Assembly: GCA_946619805.1 (NCBI GenBank)
Contig: CAMOMM010000009.1
Coordinates: 1-11,099, forward strand
From: an uncultured Bacillota bacterium
GTDB lineage: Bacteria; Bacillota_I; Bacilli_A; Erysipelotrichales; Erysipelotrichaceae
DNA length: 11,099 bases
Direction of reading: 5' to 3'
Each line of letters opens with the position of its first letter. Position 1 is the stretch's first letter. Position numbers and translations under genes: made by a program. Under the pieces are notes generated by a model. That model was not told where the DNA came from. It searched no databases and saw only the letters and a list, made by a program, of their open reading frames with translations. Of this stretch, positions 7,932 through 11,099 are shown in pieces.

Positions 7932-8702
7932 ATGATAACTGAAGAGAGAAAGGTAAGAATAATGGAGCTGATCCGTAAAAACGGATTTGTCTCGGTCAGG
8001 GAATTGATGAAACTGTTTGGGATTTCCCGCAGTTCGATCATGCGTGATCTGAAGGAACTGGACCAGCAGGGTTTCATCTACCGCAAGCACGGTGGCGCTT
8101 CCCTGAAAAATACGTCAGACTTAATGTCCCGGTTTAATGAACCGGCAGTCAGGGAAAAGGAAATGATCAATTCCGAGGCCAAAAGAATGGTATGCCGGAA
8201 GGCAAGTGAACTGGTCACGGACGGAAACAACATCTACATTGATTCCGGTACAACTGTTCTGTGGATGCGGGAATATCTTAAGGATAAGCAGATCAACATC
8301 GTTACTCCCAATGCACTGTTACTGACAAAGATCCCGGAAAACTTTAAAGGAAATATAATTCTGTTAGGCGGAGATTACAGTATTCCGCTGGAATCCGTAT
8401 CCGGAATGATTACCAGCGGGATGCTGGAGAATTACAGCTTTGATTATTCTTTTCTGACGGCCAATGGAACAGATTTTACCAGAGGAGAGGTCTATGGCTA
8501 CAATGTGGCCTATTCCAATAATAAGAAGACAGTACTGCAGAGAAGCAGTAAAGCTGAACTGCTTATCGATTCATCCAAGCTGCAGCTTACCGGTTTCTGC
8601 AAGTGGGCGGATATCCGGGAATTTGATAATATCTTCATTGATGAATATACAGGAGAAAATGCTCCTGACAATCTTGTTATCTGTAAGGGGAAAGAGGTGT
8701 AA
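7932..8702 (+). CDS. DeoR/GlpR-family transcriptional regulator
   Basis: This 256-residue cytosolic DNA-binding protein has the standard two-part layout. Residues about 6-56 form the DeoR-type winged helix-turn-helix (ERKVRIMELIRKNG, then a recognition helix around SRSSIMRDLKEL, ending in the RKHGGA signature). Residues about 80-240 form the sugar-phosphate-sensing domain, including YIDSGTTVLW, LLGGDY, a SFDYSFLTANGTD block and LLIDSSKL. Family members usually repress carbohydrate operons and are released by a phosphorylated sugar intermediate. The start is one base after the activase stop, with GGAGG five bases upstream, and the next gene follows after 5 bp, so it is inside the operon. I infer that it controls this operon through the repeats near 4677-4730. 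The effector is unknown but is probably the substrate or product of the neighbouring epimerase or GRE. Confidence 0.94.
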   Translation: MITEERKVRIMELIRKNGFVSVRELMKLFGISRSSIMRDLKELDQQGFIYRKHGGASLKNTSDLMSRFNEPAVREKEMINSEAKRMVCRKASELVTDGNNIYIDSGTTVLWMREYLKDKQINIVTPNALLLTKIPENFKGNIILLGGDYSIPLESVSGMITSGMLENYSFDYSFLTANGTDFTRGEVYGYNVAYSNNKKTVLQRSSKAELLIDSSKLQLTGFCKWADIREFDNIFIDEYTGENAPDNLVICKGKEV

Positions 8703-8707
8703 TTAAG

Positions 8708-9472
8708 ATGACAGAAAATCCAAAGAAACTTGAATTGCTTGAAAGCATGAAGGGCGGGCTTATCGTATCCTGCCAGACACAGAAAGACGAACCGATCTAC
8801 ACACCGGACATGGTGGTAAAGATGGCTGAATGTGCCAGATGGGCCGGGGCAGTCGGATTAAGACTGAATTCACCTGAACAGATAAGACAGGTAAGGGAAG
8901 CCAATCTGGGCCTGCCTATCATCGGCTTATACAAGGTATGGTATGATGATACCGATGTTTTCATCACTCCTTCCATGAAGGAAGTTGATGCCATTGTGGA
9001 AGCCGGCTGTGACATCATTGCGCTGGACTGCACGGCTCAGATAAATCATGAAGGCAGACAGGCCTGGGACCTGCTGCCGGAAGTAAGGGCCAAGTATCCT
9101 GATCATCTGATCTTTGCGGATATTTCCAACATTGAGGAAGCTGAAAGAGCCGCTGAGAACGGGGCTGACATTGTGGCACCGACTCTGTATGGATATACCA
9201 AGGAAACTGCACATATTGAAGGAGCTGATTTCCGCATGATCGGTGAATTATGCCGCCGTCTGAAAGGAAAGGCCTGTGTCATTCATGAAGGTCATATCTA
9301 CACTCCTGATGAAGCCATGAAGTGCATCTTCTTAGGCTGTCATGCCGTGGTAGTGGGAAGTGCCATTACCCGTCCGCATTACACCGCCAAAAGATTCGTG
9401 GATGCCTTAAGCGGCTACAATGACAACTGGCGAAATGTGGAAAAAGCCAAGCATACCAATGAACTGAAGTAA
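8708..9472 (+). CDS. NanE-like sugar-phosphate 2-epimerase (ManNAc-6-P epimerase family), substrate uncertain
   Basis: This 254-residue TIM-barrel protein matches the N-acetylmannosamine-6-phosphate 2-epimerase family along its whole length, and the known reaction interconverts ManNAc-6-P and GlcNAc-6-P. Preserved landmarks are KGGLIVSCQ (15-23), GLRLN with Arg52, the catalytic lysine Lys76 in GLYKVWYDD, ITPSMKEVD (86-94), Asp138 in FADIS, the catalytic acid Glu194 in HEGHI, and the phosphate-site GSAITRP (217-223). Two signature motifs differ: the usual ALDATxR is ALDCTAQ (105-111), and EGRI is EGHI, losing an arginine. TLSGYT reads TLYGYT. No lyase, kinase, deacetylase or transporter of sialic-acid catabolism is in the window. 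It is the last gene of the GRE operon, 5 bp after the regulator, with GAGG at 8694-8697. It may act on ManNAc-6-P or on a related phosphorylated sugar that feeds the GRE; the context favours the latter, but this is inference. Confidence 0.88.
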   Translation: MTENPKKLELLESMKGGLIVSCQTQKDEPIYTPDMVVKMAECARWAGAVGLRLNSPEQIRQVREANLGLPIIGLYKVWYDDTDVFITPSMKEVDAIVEAGCDIIALDCTAQINHEGRQAWDLLPEVRAKYPDHLIFADISNIEEAERAAENGADIVAPTLYGYTKETAHIEGADFRMIGELCRRLKGKACVIHEGHIYTPDEAMKCIFLGCHAVVVGSAITRPHYTAKRFVDALSGYNDNWRNVEKAKHTNELK

Positions 9473-9492
9473 AGCGGAGGGATCCGCTTTTT
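9471..9492 (+). terminator. Intrinsic terminator of the GRE operon
   Basis: An 8-bp perfect stem (AAAGCGGA with TCCGCTTT, loop GGGA) followed by T residues begins within the stop codon of the epimerase gene. It marks the end of the four-gene transcript. Confidence 0.85.
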
Positions 9493-9505
9493 AACTGGCG
9501 CAGTC

Positions 9506-9520
9506 ATATATTTAATATAT
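9506..9520. repeat. AT-rich inverted repeat over the MATE-gene promoter
   Basis: ATATATT and AATATAT are perfect 7-bp arms around one T, overlapping the predicted -35 element. This is where a small dimeric repressor of the exporter could bind, but A/T-only palindromes arise easily by chance. Confidence 0.3.
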
Positions 9521-9540
9521 TCATATGGTTATGCTACAAT
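9512..9540 (+). promoter_or_regulatory. Promoter of the MATE exporter gene
   Basis: A -35 TTAATA (9512-9517) and a -10 TACAAT (9535-9540) are separated by 17 bp. The predicted transcript start (about 9546-9548) leaves only about 10-12 nt before the start codon. Confidence 0.6.
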
Positions 9541-9557
9541 AGATAGCGTGATGCCAT

Positions 9558-10925
9558 ATGGATGAAACCAAGACTATAGGAAAAGACTACTCTTTACTTC
9601 AGCTGGCTAAGTTTGCCCTGCCGGCAGTGTTAAATGAACTGATCATCAATCTGCTTTATACCATTGATGACGGTCTTTTCATTTCGCGCTATATTGGTTC
9701 CAATGCCATGGCAGCCTTTTCCGTGCTGTTTCCGTTATTCATGATCCATAACAGTCCGGCCATCCTTTTAGGAGGAGTTTCAACTCTGGCCTCCCGTAAG
9801 ATGGGCGAAGGAAAGAGCCAGGAAGCCAGGGCTGACTTTACAGCCATGGTGCTGTTTGTCGGGATGATTGGCATCCTTCTTGGGGTTATGGAAAGGGTCT
9901 TCATGGATCCGATCCTTAAACTGCTGGGAGCCACGGATATCATCTATCCCTATGCCCGTGACTTTGTCAGGGTAGGAGCCTTATATCTGCCATTGACATT
10001 GGTATCAACGATTTTCAGACGTTTCTATGTACCGGCCGGCAAACCGAAGATGGAATTACTGTCAACAGTTTTAAATGTCAGTGCCAATCTCTTTTTTGAC
10101 TGGTATTTTGTGGTATATAAAAGAGTCGGCATGGTCGGAACAGCCTATGCCAATCTGCTGGCTACTGTGTTAATGACGGTTATCGGTCTGCTGTTTTATT
10201 CCGGCAGAAAGTGTGAGATACAGTTTACCTCACCTACGAAAGATCTGCTGCCATTGATAAAAGAGTCCAGCAAGTATGGCATATCGTCTTTTCTTTCCAA
10301 TCTGTCAGTAGGCTTAAGTTCACTGGTATCCAACTATGCCATTTTATACTGGGGCTCGGAAGAATATCTGGCAGCCTATACCATTGTAGGGAACATTCAG
10401 TGGGCTTTCATGGGGTGTTTCTTCGGCCTGTTTGATACCTCGGGTCCGATTATTTCCTACGCAGTAGGCGAACGCAATGTCGAAAAACTAAAGAAGACCT
10501 TTGGACAAGTCGTCATTCTGACAACGGTGCTGTCTTTGACATTAATGATCAGCTTCCTGTTATTTGGCTGGCTGGTTGCCGGTCTCTACATATCGGAAGG
10601 AGCCAGAGACTACAAGGATCTGATCGATTTCGGTATGAAGATCGCACCTTACAGTTTCTTAATGTTCGGCTATAATCTGGGAGCCAGAATTACCTTTGCT
10701 TCCCTGGGAAATCACAGGACGTCAGCTGTTCTGACCTTCTTGCAGGAAGTAGTGCTGGCGAATGTGACAGTGGTGGCTTTACCGTTAATATTCGGCATAA
10801 AGGGAGTGTGGTTCTCCTTCCTGCTGACCAACATATTAATGCTGTTTTTCTCCCGGGGTGCCGTTTACCTCAACCGTGATAACTACGGATACGGGAAATC
10901 CGGTGAAGCTCTGTTAATACAATAA
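9558..10925 (+). CDS. MATE-family multidrug efflux transporter
   Basis: This 455-residue integral membrane protein of about 12 hydrophobic segments arranges as two MatE halves (about 15-175 and 235-395). It is predicted to export cationic drugs or metabolites using a Na+ or H+ gradient. The first half begins with the typical LNELIINLLYTIDDGLFISRYIG block, followed by GVSTLASRKMGEGK, which corresponds to the conserved G-x-x-(S/T)-x-x-(S/A) and loop residues of the family. The helix 7 region carries a charged FDTSGPIISYAVGERN segment. The overall style is closest to the MepA-like branch, a judgement by eye. An in-frame TGA lies at 9549-9551, so the ATG at 9558 is the first possible start. It lacks a recognisable Shine-Dalgarno site, which is unlike its neighbours. 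A terminator upstream and its own promoter show it is separate from the GRE operon; export of a product of that pathway is possible but unsupported. Confidence 0.93.
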   Translation: MDETKTIGKDYSLLQLAKFALPAVLNELIINLLYTIDDGLFISRYIGSNAMAAFSVLFPLFMIHNSPAILLGGVSTLASRKMGEGKSQEARADFTAMVLFVGMIGILLGVMERVFMDPILKLLGATDIIYPYARDFVRVGALYLPLTLVSTIFRRFYVPAGKPKMELLSTVLNVSANLFFDWYFVVYKRVGMVGTAYANLLATVLMTVIGLLFYSGRKCEIQFTSPTKDLLPLIKESSKYGISSFLSNLSVGLSSLVSNYAILYWGSEEYLAAYTIVGNIQWAFMGCFFGLFDTSGPIISYAVGERNVEKLKKTFGQVVILTTVLSLTLMISFLLFGWLVAGLYISEGARDYKDLIDFGMKIAPYSFLMFGYNLGARITFASLGNHRTSAVLTFLQEVVLANVTVVALPLIFGIKGVWFSFLLTNILMLFFSRGAVYLNRDNYGYGKSGEALLIQ

Positions 10926-10945
10926 GGAATCAAATATTTATAAAT

Positions 10946-10978
10946 AAAAAAAGGATATGGTGTAAATCGTATCCTTTT
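10946..10978. terminator. Bidirectional terminator between convergent transporter genes
   Basis: A 9-bp stem (AAAAGGATA, 10949-10957, with TATCCTTTT, 10970-10978) surrounds a 12-nt loop. On the minus strand it is followed by seven T residues (complement of 10946-10952), so it is strong for the minus-strand gene; on the plus strand the T run is only four. Confidence 0.8.
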
Positions 10979-10980
10979 GC

Positions 10981-11099
10981 TTATGCGGATCTGCAGACTT
11001 TCCTGTAGGCAATTATCCATAGGACGATCTCTATTATCATGGTGATGGCCCAGCTGACCGGGAAGCACATGTAGATGGACTGCAGGGTCCCCAGTTTCG
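10981..11099 (-). CDS. C-terminal fragment of a membrane protein, probably a second MATE-type transporter (5' end outside window)
   Basis: On the minus strand an open frame of 38 codons runs from the right edge to a TAA at 10983-10981, followed directly by a strong terminator for that strand. The peptide reads LGTLQSIYMCFPVSWAITMI and continues with a hydrophobic helix (IEIVLWIIAY) ending in a basic tail (RKVCRSA). A short helix with a FP-(V/I)-(S/A)-W turn, one last membrane helix and a basic tail is the usual end of MATE exporters, so I favour that family. Only the last helix is visible, and other polytopic proteins could end similarly. A longer open frame in another minus-strand frame here has a non-membrane, low-complexity translation and crosses the terminator, so it was not chosen. 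Confidence 0.55.
   Translation of the reverse strand, partial: KLGTLQSIYMCFPVSWAITMIIEIVLWIIAYRKVCRSA

Noticed and set aside
8708..9472. Canonical sialic-acid catabolism locus
   Set aside because: Only the epimerase-like gene is present. There is no N-acetylneuraminate lyase, ManNAc kinase, deacetylase, deaminase or sialate transporter in the window, and signature motifs are altered.

Overview
The window looks like chromosomal DNA of an anaerobic, fermentative Firmicute, possibly Erysipelotrichia-like. The evidence is gene content (pyruvate:ferredoxin oxidoreductase and an oxygen-sensitive glycyl radical enzyme), purine-rich Shine-Dalgarno sites and Gram-positive-type promoters. The taxonomic placement is an impression from sequence style, not a search result. 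All genes run on the + strand except a fragment at the right edge. No tRNA, rRNA, CRISPR array or insertion sequence was seen.

Layout. (1) 2-373: C-terminal end of an unidentified soluble or tail domain. (2) 409-993: a rhomboid intramembrane serine protease with its own promoter overlapping the end of gene 1. (3) 1018-4658: a monocistronic nifJ-type pyruvate:ferredoxin oxidoreductase, bounded by intrinsic terminators and driven by a near-consensus promoter. (4) 4670-9492: a tightly packed four-gene operon made of a glycyl radical enzyme (GRE), its radical-SAM activase, a DeoR-family regulator and a NanE-like sugar-phosphate 2-epimerase. A promoter with 20-22 bp-spaced direct repeats precedes it, and a hairpin that starts inside the last stop codon ends it. 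(5) 9512-10925: a MATE-family multidrug exporter with its own promoter. (6) 10981-11099, minus strand: the C-terminus of a second membrane protein, probably another MATE-type transporter, sharing a bidirectional terminator with gene 5.

The operon at 4.7-9.5 kb is the most interesting part. The GRE has one active-site cysteine in an unusual Gly-Cys-Gly-Glu loop. It therefore cannot be a pyruvate formate-lyase, which needs adjacent Cys-Cys, and it departs from the usual Gly-Cys-Val-Glu of known GRE eliminases. Its activase has the two extra [4Fe-4S] clusters typical of non-PFL GRE activases. The epimerase keeps the catalytic Lys, Asp and Glu of ManNAc-6-P epimerases but is altered in two signature motifs, and no sialic-acid genes are visible. 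Together with a DeoR regulator (a family that usually senses sugar phosphates), this suggests a radical-based route for an unidentified sugar or polyol phosphate: the epimerase would adjust stereochemistry and the GRE would break a C-O or similar bond. That substrate assignment is inference.
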